NCBI GenBank assembly: GCA_016217595.1
Contig: JACRHS010000010.1
Location: 62,001-126,000, forward strand
Length of the DNA stretch: 64,000 bases
Source: Opitutia bacterium
GTDB taxonomy: Bacteria > Verrucomicrobiota > Verrucomicrobiia > Opitutales > Opitutaceae
Direction of reading: 5' to 3'
A program made the position numbers and the translations under genes. Under the pieces are notes generated by a model. The model ran no database searches. It saw only the letters and a list, made by a program, of their open reading frames with translations, and was not told the origin of the DNA. Shown one piece after another: positions 1 through 9,845 of this stretch; positions within the stretch are counted from its first letter, which is position 1; each line of letters begins with the position of its first letter.

Positions 1-2469
1 GGCCCATTGCCCGTCGGTGTAAGTGTCACCCGCCAGCCGCGCGCCGATGCCGTAGGTCAGGCCTTCCTTGGCGCGGACGATGGCGAGCAACCGCGACGAA
101 AAATAATTACCGCCCAGCACCGCCGTGCCGGTGGCCAACGCGATGCGATCCGGATCGCTGTACTTCAATCCCGAGGGCTGGCCGAGCAGCACCGACACGC
201 TGGTTTTTCCGGCCATGTTCACCGGCACCACCCGGCTCGCCGTGAGCGCCGGCGCGGGACGCACCGCCGGCAACGCCGCCCCGCCCGTCCAACCGGCCAG
301 CGCCGTCCCGAGCGCGGTGTCGATCGCGGTATCGTCCACATCGCCCACCGCCACGAGGGTCAGACCGGCGGGTCCGTAATGCGCGGCGTGAAACGCCCGC
401 ACTTCCGCCTCCGTGACGTTCTCGATGTCGGCGAGGTAGCGCTCGTTTTCCGGCGGGCAATTCGGATGCTCGGCCGGGAAAATCGCGCGGGCGAATGCCT
501 GACGCGCACGAAAATTGGTGTCTTCCATCTGCTGTTTGAATTGCCCCGCGAGCTGCTTCTTCGCCTTGGTCAGCTCCTCGGCAGCAAACGCTGGCGCGCG
601 CAACTGTTCGACGAGCAAGCCGAGCACCCGCGACGCGTCTTTTTTCAGGCAGCGGGCGGAGAACGTGACGTTCTGCGCGGTGGAGCCAAAGTGGATCGTG
701 GCGCCGACGTCCTCGAGCAATTGCGCCAGCGCGAACTTGTCGTGTTGCCGCGTGCCTTTGTCGAGGAGACTGACCGTGAGATCGGCGACCGCGGGCCGGC
801 CGGCGGGATTGAACACATCGCCCGCGGGCAGACTGCCGTGAATCGTGACGACGTCCTGCAACGCCGTCCGGTACGTCAACACATCAGCGCCAGCGACGCG
901 GCGACGAACGATCTTCGGCGCAATCTGTGCAGCGGGCGCGACGGGCGCGGAATTTTCGATTTTCGTTTTCGGCGTGGCGGAAGCTTGTACTCCGGTCGCA
1001 CTGGCGGACGCGCCGCCCTCTGTCGCTGCCGCGCGGTAATATTCCGGATGTGGCCCGGGGCGACGCCGCGCGGCGCCGCCCGCCGCGGCTGACGCAGAAG
1101 CGGCAGCACCGGCTTCGCTCTGCGGGATAAACCAGCCCGTCGTGCTCTGATCTTCGACCAGATACGCCTGCGCTACCCGACTGACTTCAGCCGCAGTCAC
1201 CTTTTTGAGCTTCTCGGGCAACGTCACGTAGTAAGTCCAGTCGCCGACCGCGATGTGCTCGTTAAGCTGGCCCGCGATGGCGAACGAACCGTCACGCCCA
1301 TACGCGGTGTCGGCCGTCTCCTTGCTGATGGCGCGCGCGACTTCCTCGGCGGTGACGCCCTCGGCTTTCACGCGGGCGAGTTCGGCGAGCAACGCCTGCT
1401 CCACCTGCGCGTGCGTGCTGCCGGGGGCGAGCCGCGCGTAGATCGACAGCAAGGTCTGATCGCGGAAAAATCCCTTGGTCGCGCTGACGTCGATGGTGAG
1501 ATTTTTGTCGGTGAGCGCGCGGTAGAGCCGGCTGTTTTTCCCGTCAGTCAACACATCGACCAGCAACACGAGCGCGGGGTGATCGGCGTGGAGCGCGCCG
1601 GGCACCTTGAAAGAGACGCCAACCACGCCAAGCTCGCCGGGGCGCTTGACGGTGACGCGCCGCGGGCCCTGCTGCGGCGGCTCCTCGGTGTAGACTTCGG
1701 GGATCGGCTGCGGCGACGCCGGGATCGCGCCATAGTATTTTTGCAGCAACGCGAGCGCCGCGTCCGGCGCGAAATCGCCGATGATCGTGACCGTGGCGTT
1801 ATTGGGCCAATAGTAGGTGTTGTAGAACTCGCGCAGTTTCCCGATGGAGACTTTCTCAATGTCGCTGCGCCAACCGATCGTCGGGTGGTGGTAGGGATGC
1901 GCGATGAACGCGACCGCGCCGATCTCCTTGTCGAGCGCCTCGGTGGGATCGTTTTCGCCGCGCTCGAATTCGTTGCGGACGACCGTCATCTCCGGCGCGC
2001 GATCCTCCTCGCGCAACCGCAGCCCGCGCATCCGGTCGGCTTCGAGCTGCACGGCGAGTTCGAGCCGGTCGCTGGCGAGATTCTCGTAGTAGTTGGTGCG
2101 GTCGAGCCAGGTGGTGGCGTTGTTGATCGCGCCGATGCGGTCGAGCACCTTGTCGAACCCGGTGCCGAGGTCGTCGTTGAAATGCGTACTCCCCTTGAAC
2201 ATCAGGTGCTCGAGCAAATGCGTGGCTCCGGTCGTGCCGGTGACTTCGTTGCGCGAGCCGACACGGTAGGTGACCATGAACGTGACCACCGGCGCGGAGT
2301 GTTCGGGGAGGAGGAGCACCTGCAGGCCGTTGGCGTCGCAACGGTACTCGGAGATGCCGCCCGCGGTTTTGACGAAGGTGAAACCTGCAACCGTCGCCGG
2401 GGCCGCGAACGCGGAGGAGAAGAGCGTCACAACGCTGGCGACGCAGAGGAGAGACAAGAGGCGTTTCAT
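1..2469 (-). CDS. M16 family zinc metallopeptidase, two-domain (C-terminus cut by window edge)
   Basis: Secreted or periplasmic insulinase/pitrilysin-type protease. The first 23 residues form a signal peptide ending ...SSAFAA. The inverted zinc motif HLLEH is at residues 84-88, and a downstream RNEFERGEN segment supplies the glutamate expected as third zinc ligand. A second M16 domain follows: it has the family's 'LLDKGT' landmark but no HxxEH, so it is the usual non-catalytic partner. Near the left edge the protein still reads GLTYGIGARL, typical of the end of the second domain, so only the last few dozen residues should be missing. The ATG start directly precedes the signal peptide; no Shine-Dalgarno is visible. 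The substrate is unknown, most likely oligopeptides. Family assignment is firm. Confidence 0.93.
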   Translation of the reverse strand, partial: MKRLLSLLCVASVVTLFSSAFAAPATVAGFTFVKTAGGISEYRCDANGLQVLLLPEHSAPVVTFMVTYRVGSRNEVTGTTGATHLLEHLMFKGSTHFNDDLGTGFDKVLDRIGAINNATTWLDRTNYYENLASDRLELAVQLEADRMRGLRLREEDRAPEMTVVRNEFERGENDPTEALDKEIGAVAFIAHPYHHPTIGWRSDIEKVSIGKLREFYNTYYWPNNATVTIIGDFAPDAALALLQKYYGAIPASPQPIPEVYTEEPPQQGPRRVTVKRPGELGVVGVSFKVPGALHADHPALVLLVDVLTDGKNSRLYRALTDKNLTIDVSATKGFFRDQTLLSIYARLAPGSTHAQVEQALLAELARVKAEGVTAEEVARAISKETADTAYGRDGSFAIAGQLNEHIAVGDWTYYVTLPEKLKKVTAAEVSRVAQAYLVEDQSTTGWFIPQSEAGAAASASAAAGGAARRRPGPHPEYYRAAATEGGASASATGVQASATPKTKIENSAPVAPAAQIAPKIVRRRVAGADVLTYRTALQDVVTIHGSLPAGDVFNPAGRPAVADLTVSLLDKGTRQHDKFALAQLLEDVGATIHFGSTAQNVTFSARCLKKDASRVLGLLVEQLRAPAFAAEELTKAKKQLAGQFKQQMEDTNFRARQAFARAIFPAEHPNCPPENERYLADIENVTEAEVRAFHAAHYGPAGLTLVAVGDVDDTAIDTALGTALAGWTGGAALPAVRPAPALTASRVVPVNMAGKTSVSVLLGQPSGLKYSDPDRIALATGTAVLGGNYFSSRLLAIVRAKEGLTYGIGARLAGDTYTDGQWA

Positions 2470-2541
2470 GGGAAAACCGCAGTGTGCGCACCGTCGCTGC
2501 CGGCGCAACCGGAAGCTGGCACACGCCACACGCGCACTTGC

Positions 2542-4668
2542 TCAGGCCCGCGGCCGCAGCGCCTCCAGCAGGCAGCGCTGCACGCTTTCGCGCTCGAAGG
2601 GCTTGCGCAACACCCCGGCGATATCCTCGCCGCGAAAACGCTCGGCCAGCTCCTGCACACTAAACCCGCTCATCAATACCACCGGCACCGTCGCGCTCCG
2701 CCGACGCAGTTCGCGATAAACTTCCTCGCCGCTCATCTGCGGCAGGGAAACATCGAGCAGAATCGCATCGAGCGAATCCCCTTGTTCGCCGAACAGCCGC
2801 AGCCCCTCGCGTCCGTCGCCGGCGATGAGCACCGCAAATCCAATGCTCTCCAAAATCCGGGTGGCGACCGCGCGCACTTCTTCCTCGTCGTCGACCACGA
2901 GAATCTTGCCTGCGCTGCGCTCGCTGATGGCGCGCACTGGCATCGGTTGACTCGCCGGCACGCGCTCCGCCGCCAACGGCAGCAGAACGGTGAACGTGCT
3001 GCCGCGTTCCGGCTCGCTCGCGCAGCGGATCGCACCGCCGAAAGATCGCACAATACCCAGCGCCGCCACCAGCCCGAGTCCGTGACGACCGACCTTGGTG
3101 GTGAAAAACGGCTCGAACACCCGCGCCTGTTGCTCGGGGGTCATGCCGCCCGCGGTGTCGGCAACTTCCAGCAGGAGGTAATCGCCTGCGGCCAGCTCGG
3201 TGAGTTGATGAGGTTCGCGGCTGCCCTCGGTGCCGACCGCCTGTCGCGCGGTGCGCAACTGGATCGTTCCTCCCGGTCGACTGCTGAGCGCCTCGACGGC
3301 GTTGCGCACGAGCGCGCGGAGCAACTGCCGGGCTTTTTCGTTTTCAATCCGGGCCTGAGGCAGCCCGGGCGTAAAAGCGCAGGCCAATTTGCCTTTGCCA
3401 CCGAGCCAGGAATTGAACTCCGGCAGCATTTCCTCGATGAGCGCGTTGAGATCAGAGCCGCCGCCGACCGCTTTGCTACGCCCGGAGTAGGCGTGCATCA
3501 ACTGGCACAACTCCGCCGCGCGCTGCGTCGCGATCTCGGTGTGTTTGAAGTAATTTTGCACCGGCGAATTCTCGGGCACTTCGAGCCGGGCCAGACTGGT
3601 GTACCCCATCACCGCAGTGAGCAGATTGTTGAAATCATGGGCGATGCCGCCGGCAAACACGCTCAGACTTTCGAATTTGCGCTTCTGGAGCCGCCGCCGC
3701 TCGCCATCGATCCGCGCCAACTCCGCCACCTGTCGCGCGCCGATTTCGCGTGCGCTAAACGCGATCGCCGCCGGCGCGCCCTCCAGTGCCCGCTGCCCTA
3801 CAAGTGCAAGCGAGACCGGCAGAGCGCGCCCCTGCGCGTCGAGCAGTGCCGAATCGCCGGTCCACGGCGTGCCCGTCAGCGCCGCTGGAATCGCCTCGCG
3901 CAAGAGCTGCTGCGCCGCGTCCGCCGACAAATACTCTGCAATGTGGCGAACCGTAGTGGACGCACCGCCGGCTTTGAGCCGGCTGAGCGCTCGGTTGGCG
4001 TAAAGCACATTGCCCTGCAAATCGATCAGCGCGTGAAAATCCGTGGCTTCGTCGAGCATATGCGCCTGCCGATGCCACATCGCCTCTGCCTGCTTGCGAG
4101 CCGTGAGATCCTGATGCGTGCCGGCCAACCGCCGGGGCTCACCCGCCGCATCGCGCTCGACCACGACGCCGCACTCGCGCACCCAACGCCAGTCCGCTTC
4201 GCCGCAACGCAACCGATATTCGACATCGAAACCCGGCGCACGCCCTTTCAAGTGCTGCTCCCGCGCCCACAAATACCGCCCAAGATCGTCGGAATGCACC
4301 CGTTTTCGCCATTGGTTTTCCAGCGTCGCTTTTGCATCGGTGGCCGCATTGGTCTCCGCCCAGTACGGATCGGTGTTGAAACGACCGGTGGGCAAATCCC
4401 ATTCCCATAGGGTGAGCCCGGCGTGGCCCAAGGCCTGCCGCCACTGCCCCGCGGATTCCGCCAGCATCGTGGCGCGTTGCGTCTGCATCCACGTGCGCAA
4501 TTGCCAGCCCCATGCCGCCATCAACGCCACACCCACGCCTGCCGCCCAAAGCCAGATCGTCACCCCGTACCGCGCCTCCAGCATTCGCGCCGCGCCCACC
4601 AGCACCGCAAGCAGCACGAGAAAAACCAGGCACAGGAAGAAGAGGCGTACAGCCGGGCGGATTGTCAT
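2542..4668 (-). CDS. Hybrid sensor histidine kinase with C-terminal receiver domain
   Basis: Membrane two-component kinase. With the ATG at 4668 the protein has 708 residues: two N-terminal membrane helices (about residues 7-55), two PAS-like regions (about 75-190 and 205-315; the first has the WEWDLPTG and HSDD landmarks of PAS_3), a HisKA domain with phospho-acceptor His344 in GIAHDFNNLL, and an HATPase domain with the ADTAGGM and HGLGL ATP-lid motifs. A receiver follows with its phospho-acceptor Asp639 in LLDVSLPQMSG and the closing Lys in LRKPF. A TTG 54 bp upstream (4722) would add 18 non-hydrophobic residues; the ATG is preferred because it directly precedes the first helix. No output regulator is adjacent, so the phosphorelay partner is unknown. 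Confidence 0.9.
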   Translation of the reverse strand: MTIRPAVRLFFLCLVFLVLLAVLVGAARMLEARYGVTIWLWAAGVGVALMAAWGWQLRTWMQTQRATMLAESAGQWRQALGHAGLTLWEWDLPTGRFNTDPYWAETNAATDAKATLENQWRKRVHSDDLGRYLWAREQHLKGRAPGFDVEYRLRCGEADWRWVRECGVVVERDAAGEPRRLAGTHQDLTARKQAEAMWHRQAHMLDEATDFHALIDLQGNVLYANRALSRLKAGGASTTVRHIAEYLSADAAQQLLREAIPAALTGTPWTGDSALLDAQGRALPVSLALVGQRALEGAPAAIAFSAREIGARQVAELARIDGERRRLQKRKFESLSVFAGGIAHDFNNLLTAVMGYTSLARLEVPENSPVQNYFKHTEIATQRAAELCQLMHAYSGRSKAVGGGSDLNALIEEMLPEFNSWLGGKGKLACAFTPGLPQARIENEKARQLLRALVRNAVEALSSRPGGTIQLRTARQAVGTEGSREPHQLTELAAGDYLLLEVADTAGGMTPEQQARVFEPFFTTKVGRHGLGLVAALGIVRSFGGAIRCASEPERGSTFTVLLPLAAERVPASQPMPVRAISERSAGKILVVDDEEEVRAVATRILESIGFAVLIAGDGREGLRLFGEQGDSLDAILLDVSLPQMSGEEVYRELRRRSATVPVVLMSGFSVQELAERFRGEDIAGVLRKPFERESVQRCLLEALRPRA

Positions 4669-4752
4669 GCCGGGGAATGGTTTCGTGCACCAAGAGGTAA
4701 GCCGGCTCTGGCACTGACTCAAGCGGCAACTCGCCGCGGTTTCTGCCGCGCT

Positions 4753-7089
4753 TCAGCCGGCCAGCCGCTGCGTCTTCTCCAGCAGATGCGTGCAACGCGT
4801 CTTCGCCTCACCATTGCGCACCGCCATCGCGTACGCGACAGGTTCGCCGACGATGAACGCCTTTTTCTTCCCGCGGGTGAGCGCGGTGTAGAGCAGGTTT
4901 CGTTGCAGCATCATGAAGTGCGCCTTCATCAGCGGCACGATCACCACCGGATACTCGCTGCCCTGCGATTTGTGGATGCTGATGCAGTACGCGAGCGCGA
5001 GATCGCCAAAATCTCCGCGGGTAAACACGTGCGGCTCGCCATCGAACTCGGCGGTCATCTCGCCCGCCTCCGCATCGACCGCGCGCACCACGCCGATATC
5101 GCCGTTGAACAGGTTTTTGTCGTAGTTGTTGCGCAGTTGGATGACCTTGTCGCCCGGGCGAAACTCGCCCGCCACGCTGCGCAGGCCCGCGGCCCGGCCG
5201 TTGAGTGCGGCCTGGAGCTGGACGTTGAAGTTGGCCACGCCCGCCACGCCCTTGTGCATCGGCGCGAGCACCTGCACGTCGGCCACCGGGTTGAACCAGC
5301 GACAGTGCCGCGGCAAAAACTCCGTGCAGAGCTGCTGCACCTTGCGCACGCAATCGTCGGCGGACTCGGCCTGGATGAACGCGAGATCGCTCCACGCTGG
5401 TACGCTGGCGACATCGGGAAAAATCGGCGGCAGCGAGGCATCGCCGCCGTTGATCGCGTGTGCCGTGCTCACGATCGCGCTGTGCCCCTGCTGCCGGTAC
5501 ACCATGCTCAGCCGCGTGACGGGCACGAGTTCGGTGGCGATGAGATCCTTGAGCACCAGCCCAGCGCCGACGCTGGGCAACTGATCAGTGTCGCCCACGA
5601 GCAACAGATGCGCGCGCACCGGCACCGCTTGCATCAGCGCCGCCGCCAGCCGCGCGTCGAGCATCGAGGCCTCGTCGACGATCAGAAAATCCGTGGGCAA
5701 CGGCGCGCCCTCGTGTGCGGTGAAGCCGCCCTTCGCCGCATCGTAACGCAGCAGCCGGTGAATCGTGGACGCGAAGCCGCCGGTGGTCTCCGCGAGCCGC
5801 TGCGCCGCGCGACCGGTGGGAGCCGCGAGATGCACGCGCACTTTCTTCGCCTTCAGAATCTCCACCAACGCGCGCAGGATGGTCGTCTTTCCCGTGCCCG
5901 GTCCGCCGGTGAGGATGGTGAGCTTGTGCGTGAGCGCGCTGCGCAGGGCGGTGCGTTGCAATTCGTGGAAAGCAAAGCCCGCCTTCTGCTCGGCCCACTG
6001 CACTGCGGCGTCGGTTTTGATCGGCGGCAGTCCGCTGCCCGCGCGCGTGAGCCGCGCGACCACCTCGGCGATTTTCTGCTCCGCGCGGTCGAGCGCCGGA
6101 AGCTGCAACAACACGGCGCCGGGCTGCGCTCCGGGCGCGGCGTGACGCACGAGTTGCTTCGCCTCGACGAGCGCTTCGAGCCGCGCAGTGAGGAACTCGG
6201 CGGAAGTTTCGAGCAGGTTGGCTGTGTACTCGATCAACGCCTCCTGCGGGTAGGCGGTGTGCCCCTCCTCCTGCAACGTATCGAGGGCAAAGAGCACGCC
6301 GGCATCGAGGCGCGGCGGGGCATCGTTGGCGAAACCGAGATTGATCGCAATGCGATCGGCGGTGCGAAAGCCGATGCCGTCGATCTCGCGCGCCACGCGG
6401 TACGGCTCGCGCATGAGAATGGGCTTCGCCTCCCAGCCGTAGCGCTGCACGAGCTTCACGCACTGCGCGGGCGTCACGCCATAGGTCTGGAGGAAAATGT
6501 AGAGCTCGCGCTCGGCGCGCTTCTCGTCCCATGCGCGCTTGATGGCGGTGACGCGCTTCGGGCCGATCCCGGGCACCTCACGCAACCGCGCCGACTCCTC
6601 GCTCAACACGCGCAGTGTCGCGGTGCCGAAGACATCGACGATTTTGTTGGCGTACACCTTGCCGATGCCAGGCACGAGACCGCTGCCGAGATATTTGCGA
6701 ATGCCGTACACGCTCGACGGCAGCTCGGCCTTGAACGCGACAACTTTGAACTGGTCGCCATGCTGCGCGTGGTGCACCCACTCGCCGGTGAGATGGAGCG
6801 TCTCGCCGCACTCCACGCCCGGCAACGGTCCGACGATGGTGACGAGCTCGGGCTTGGCGGGCCGCACCGCGCCCTTGGTCGCGGGCTTCGCGGAGGGCGC
6901 GACGGCGTCGGCATCGGGGCGAAACTCGGCGATGGTGTAATGGTTTTCCTCGTTGAGGAAAACGATGCGTTCGACGACGCCGGTGAGAGTGCTGGAGGGA
7001 GATGCGGCCAAGGACGGCGGCGAGGAGAAAGAGTTTTGTGCCCGGAGGCAAATGGGCGTTTGCCGGACGCCCGCAAAGCTCGCCGGCAC
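4753..7089 (-). CDS. recD2: ATP-dependent RecD2-like DNA helicase
   Basis: A 778-residue superfamily 1B 5'-3' helicase of the RecD2 type (stand-alone RecD, no RecBC needed). An N-terminal OB-like region (residues about 35-120, LTGVVERIVFLNEENHYTIAEF) is followed by helix-hairpin-helix repeats (LVPGIGKVYANKI, EVPGIGPKRVTAI, GIGFRTADRIA). Walker A GGPGTGKTT has its Lys at 401, Walker B is VDEASMLD near 471, and late motifs are ISIHKSQGSEYP and YTALTRGKKKA. The length is normal for RecD2. The start is a GTG with GGAGAG a few bases upstream. It probably acts in DNA repair or replication-fork processing. The gene is followed by the kinase gene on the same strand with an 84-bp gap. Confidence 0.93.
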   Translation of the reverse strand: MPASFAGVRQTPICLRAQNSFSSPPSLAASPSSTLTGVVERIVFLNEENHYTIAEFRPDADAVAPSAKPATKGAVRPAKPELVTIVGPLPGVECGETLHLTGEWVHHAQHGDQFKVVAFKAELPSSVYGIRKYLGSGLVPGIGKVYANKIVDVFGTATLRVLSEESARLREVPGIGPKRVTAIKRAWDEKRAERELYIFLQTYGVTPAQCVKLVQRYGWEAKPILMREPYRVAREIDGIGFRTADRIAINLGFANDAPPRLDAGVLFALDTLQEEGHTAYPQEALIEYTANLLETSAEFLTARLEALVEAKQLVRHAAPGAQPGAVLLQLPALDRAEQKIAEVVARLTRAGSGLPPIKTDAAVQWAEQKAGFAFHELQRTALRSALTHKLTILTGGPGTGKTTILRALVEILKAKKVRVHLAAPTGRAAQRLAETTGGFASTIHRLLRYDAAKGGFTAHEGAPLPTDFLIVDEASMLDARLAAALMQAVPVRAHLLLVGDTDQLPSVGAGLVLKDLIATELVPVTRLSMVYRQQGHSAIVSTAHAINGGDASLPPIFPDVASVPAWSDLAFIQAESADDCVRKVQQLCTEFLPRHCRWFNPVADVQVLAPMHKGVAGVANFNVQLQAALNGRAAGLRSVAGEFRPGDKVIQLRNNYDKNLFNGDIGVVRAVDAEAGEMTAEFDGEPHVFTRGDFGDLALAYCISIHKSQGSEYPVVIVPLMKAHFMMLQRNLLYTALTRGKKKAFIVGEPVAYAMAVRNGEAKTRCTHLLEKTQRLAG

Positions 7090-7198
7090 GACACTCTCCG
7101 CGCATTTGAGACAAGGCGCGCTACCTCAATCAACCACTGCGACGCGAAACCGTAATAGTTTGCCCGCCCCACGCTGCGCCCATTTACCAAATCAAACC

Positions 7199-7699
7199 AT
7201 GCCTTTCACGCCCTTTCACTTTGGCCCAGGTGTGGCGCTGTACGCCATCGCGCCCAGGCAGGTGAGCTTTTTGTCCTTTTGCGCCGCCAACGTCTTCATT
7301 GATGTCGAGGTGCTGTACTACGCGCGCACGCAACAGCTCCCTTTGCATCGCCTTTGTCACACCTTCTGCGGCGCCACACTTGTCCTGGGTGCAATACTCG
7401 CGCTCTTCCTAGCCGCCAGCAAATGGGCCTCGACTGTAGTCTTGCCAGATCTGTTCGGATGGAAACAGCTCGCTTTGAGGCCAGTCGCCATCGGCGCCGC
7501 ACTAGGCAGCTATTCACATATCGCGCTCGATAGCATCATGCATCCGGACCTCCGGCCGTGGGCACCGTTCAGCGATGCCAATCCGCTGTATGCACTCGGG
7601 TCGCTCGGTACGCTGCATGGCGCCTGTGTGATAACCGGCCTAGTCGGTCTGATCGTCATCACCGTGCGATATGTTCACACCAGCAGAAACCAGCGCTGA
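7199..7699 (+). CDS. Small integral membrane protein, PF04307/DUF4184-like putative metal-dependent hydrolase
   Basis: A 166-residue hydrophobic protein beginning MPFTPFHFGPG, the N-terminal signature of the YdjM/DUF4184-like 'membrane-bound metal-dependent hydrolase' group. About four membrane segments are visible. Conserved histidines and acids sit where the family has them: HF near residue 7, PLHRLCHTF near 46, and HIALDSIMHPD near 105. The ATG at 7199 is chosen because everything upstream in frame is unlike protein. It stands divergently from recD2 (110 bp between starts) and 32 bp ahead of a hydrolase gene, so the two may be co-transcribed. The enzymatic role of this family is unproven; the call is by motif resemblance. 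Confidence 0.7.
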   Translation: MPFTPFHFGPGVALYAIAPRQVSFLSFCAANVFIDVEVLYYARTQQLPLHRLCHTFCGATLVLGAILALFLAASKWASTVVLPDLFGWKQLALRPVAIGAALGSYSHIALDSIMHPDLRPWAPFSDANPLYALGSLGTLHGACVITGLVGLIVITVRYVHTSRNQR

Positions 7700-7731
7700 A
7701 CGCGCCTGCTCGCTCTAAACACTATCGCCCC

Positions 7732-8334
7732 ATGATTCACGCCCTGCCCGGAATGGGAGCCGACCACCGCATGTTTCCCGCGCCATGGACAACGCTACCC
7801 GATTTCATGGCGCACGATTGGCCCCGGCATCGCGGTGAAAGTTCTCTAGCCGAGGTCGCGCGCACCATCATCGATGCTTACTCCATTCAAGATGGCGACT
7901 CGTTGATCGGCGCATCGCTGGGCGGCATGGTTGCCTGCGAAATCGCGAAATTGCGCCGGTTGCGCACGCTGATTCTGATCGGCAGCGCCACGCACAAAGC
8001 CGAGATAAACCCGCTCCTCGCCTGCTTGCATCCGCTGGCGAATGTCGCGCCCTTCGACTGGCTGCGATTCTCGGCGAGTAAAATTCCTGCGGAACTGGCC
8101 CAGATGTTTGCAGGCGCAGAGCAGTCTTTTATCCGCGCCATGTGCGCCGCCATTTTCCAATGGGAGGGACTGGGCAAAACTCCAGTGCAGTGTCTGCGGA
8201 TTCATGGCCGCTACGATCTGGTCATTCCGCCGCCCGCGCAGGCAGATCTGCTCCTCAATGCCGGCCATTTACCTTCGATAACGCATACACGAGAATGCGT
8301 CGCTTTCACGGCAGCACAGATGCATGCGCGCTGA
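7732..8334 (+). CDS. Small alpha/beta-hydrolase
   Basis: A 200-residue cytoplasmic alpha/beta-hydrolase. The nucleophile elbow is GASLGG (Ser62). Asp162 (HGRYDLVIPP) and His179 (NAGHLP) complete a catalytic triad with the expected order and spacing. The oxyanion region HALPGMGAD is at the N-terminus. The protein is shorter than typical 250-300-residue members because the cap domain is reduced. ATG start at 7732; no strong Shine-Dalgarno. Substrate unknown; an esterase or lipase-like activity is inferred from the fold only. Confidence 0.82.
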   Translation: MIHALPGMGADHRMFPAPWTTLPDFMAHDWPRHRGESSLAEVARTIIDAYSIQDGDSLIGASLGGMVACEIAKLRRLRTLILIGSATHKAEINPLLACLHPLANVAPFDWLRFSASKIPAELAQMFAGAEQSFIRAMCAAIFQWEGLGKTPVQCLRIHGRYDLVIPPPAQADLLLNAGHLPSITHTRECVAFTAAQMHAR

Positions 8335-8792
8335 TCAGCAAAAAATTCAAATCTCGTCCTTGCATCGACGCGCTCGTAGCAGCGCTAACAGCCTATAGTC
8401 GATAGCGGCCCATCGATCCGACGCGCGCTATAGAGAAGTCTCCGCGGTGCCGAAATCGTAGACTCGACAAGCTATCGTTACATAAAAGCCAGTGCACGAC
8501 TCCAGGTACAAAAGCACCTATGACTGGAAACTGGCGGTGCCTTTGGCGACACCTATCAACGCTGTATATTTATATATAATTACTTACAAATTATGACACA
8601 AAAGCAACAAGCCGGAGGATCACCACTAGTACAATTCCCCGGAATTTTTACCAGATGTAAATAATCTGTTAACAACCATCAAAACGGGCAAATCCGTCTG
8701 CGGAAACTTGACTCTGGCAAACAAGGCGCTCCCGTGTGCACGGAACGTTTACTTACCCCACCACCAATTACCCCTCCACGAAAGCGGCTTGC
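8335..8792. other. Gene-free AT-rich interval with candidate promoter
   Basis: I find no convincing coding sequence in these 458 bases. The centre is strikingly AT-rich for this genome, with a perfect TATAAT at 8575-8580 inside a run of alternating T and A. No good -35 box is present at 16-18 bp. A short inverted repeat AATTCC-CC-GGAATT followed by T residues lies at about 8633-8650. If transcription starts near 8587, the next gene would have a leader of roughly 200 nt. I see no known riboswitch consensus in it. Confidence 0.4.
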
Positions 8793-9788
8793 ATGAGCAC
8801 TTCCGTTAACACCAAAGACGATGTTGTGAAAAAATCCGGTTTGGCCCGTAGTGCCAAATGGATCCTGTGCGGCCTTCTGCTCCTCGCAGTGCTGATCTGG
8901 TGGCCATCCCGGCCCATACCGGCTCAACCCACGCCGCCAGCAACACCCGCCGCCGTTCCCAAGGCGAAACCTGCTCCCGTCCCGGTCACAGCTCCGCCAA
9001 CGGCAGAACCAGCCGGCCCGATTGTGGCACAACCGATGCAGCTCAAGGCGCGCACGCTTGTAGAGAAGGCATGGAATAGCGGGCCGGATGCGCTCGGCTT
9101 GTTTATACCCAAGGGCGAAGGGCCGGCCTCCGGTCCGTCCGGCGTGCTTTATCATCGCGGGCGGCTGCATGTGATAGACGGTGTAAACAAGCGCATGCTG
9201 GTTTACGATATGGAGGGCAACTGCGTCGACGCCATCACACTGCCCTCCCCCACCGCCAGCGATCTGATGATCGATGCTTCAGACGATTCGCTGATGATGA
9301 TCGATCACATCGCCGATAATATTTACAAAATCAAGGATGGCCAAGTCACCCTGCTTGGCACCGCGTCGGTGAAGAAGGATTTCCCCTTTCGCACCAAATT
9401 CGAATACGACGCGAAGACCAAGGAAGTGGTCGAATCTTCCGCCAGTCACATCGCCGATGTCGCCAACGGCAATCTGGTGATTAAACGCCCCGGCAGCGAG
9501 CCGATCACCGTGCAGTTCGATCACCCGGCCGCTTTCGTCCAGGAAGTGGCAACTGATGGCCGGGGCAACCTCTGGGTCATGTACACACAGGAAGGCGATT
9601 ATCGCATCCGGCGTCTGGCCCGGCTCGATGCCAGCGGCCGCGTGGTTGGCACCACGAAAATCGACGTGTGGTTCGCCTACGACGCCACCCGACACATGAC
9701 GGCGACTGATAACGGTGTCGCCATCGTCGCTGGCGATAACAAGAGCGGCCGGTTGCTGACCTTCGATTTTGCCGGTCATGGCCCTTAG
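8793..9788 (+). CDS. Membrane-anchored propeller-like protein (unknown function)
   Basis: 331 residues. A charged N-terminus is followed by one membrane helix (about 21-38), then a Pro/Ala-rich linker (about 39-80), then an extracytoplasmic domain. That domain has repeated blade-like segments such as GVLYHRGRLHVIDGVNKRMLVYDMEGN, SDLMIDASDDSLMMIDHIADNIYKI and EVATDGRGNLWVMYTQEGD, spaced like NHL or six-bladed beta-propeller repeats. I do not recognise a named family. The ATG at 8793 is preferred over an in-frame GTG at 8736, which would put a polar Thr/Pro-rich stretch before the helix. It lies 57 bp upstream of the first of two duplicated secreted-protein genes on the same strand and may be transcribed with it. 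Confidence 0.65.
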   Translation: MSTSVNTKDDVVKKSGLARSAKWILCGLLLLAVLIWWPSRPIPAQPTPPATPAAVPKAKPAPVPVTAPPTAEPAGPIVAQPMQLKARTLVEKAWNSGPDALGLFIPKGEGPASGPSGVLYHRGRLHVIDGVNKRMLVYDMEGNCVDAITLPSPTASDLMIDASDDSLMMIDHIADNIYKIKDGQVTLLGTASVKKDFPFRTKFEYDAKTKEVVESSASHIADVANGNLVIKRPGSEPITVQFDHPAAFVQEVATDGRGNLWVMYTQEGDYRIRRLARLDASGRVVGTTKIDVWFAYDATRHMTATDNGVAIVAGDNKSGRLLTFDFAGHGP

Positions 9789-9845
9789 CAGCGCTCCTTT
9801 GCCCCACCCCAAAAAAAGCAGAAACCCGAAACATACTACCCAGAC

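Noticed and set aside
1255-4410. Very long plus-strand open frame opposite the M16 protease and kinase genes
   Set aside because: Antisense shadow of high-GC coding sequence; Arg/Gly/His-rich translation without domains, while the minus strand carries clear family motifs.
4423-7155. 910-codon plus-strand open frame opposite recD2
   Set aside because: Same reason: helicase motifs on the minus strand are complete, the plus-strand product has no recognisable domain.
7625-7650. TAACCGGCCTAG as an operator copy
   Set aside because: Second half-site does not match and it is within the small membrane protein gene.
8335-8792. Riboswitch in the AT-rich leader before 8793
   Set aside because: I found no c-di-GMP, cobalamin, TPP, SAM or glycine core motif; only short hairpins.
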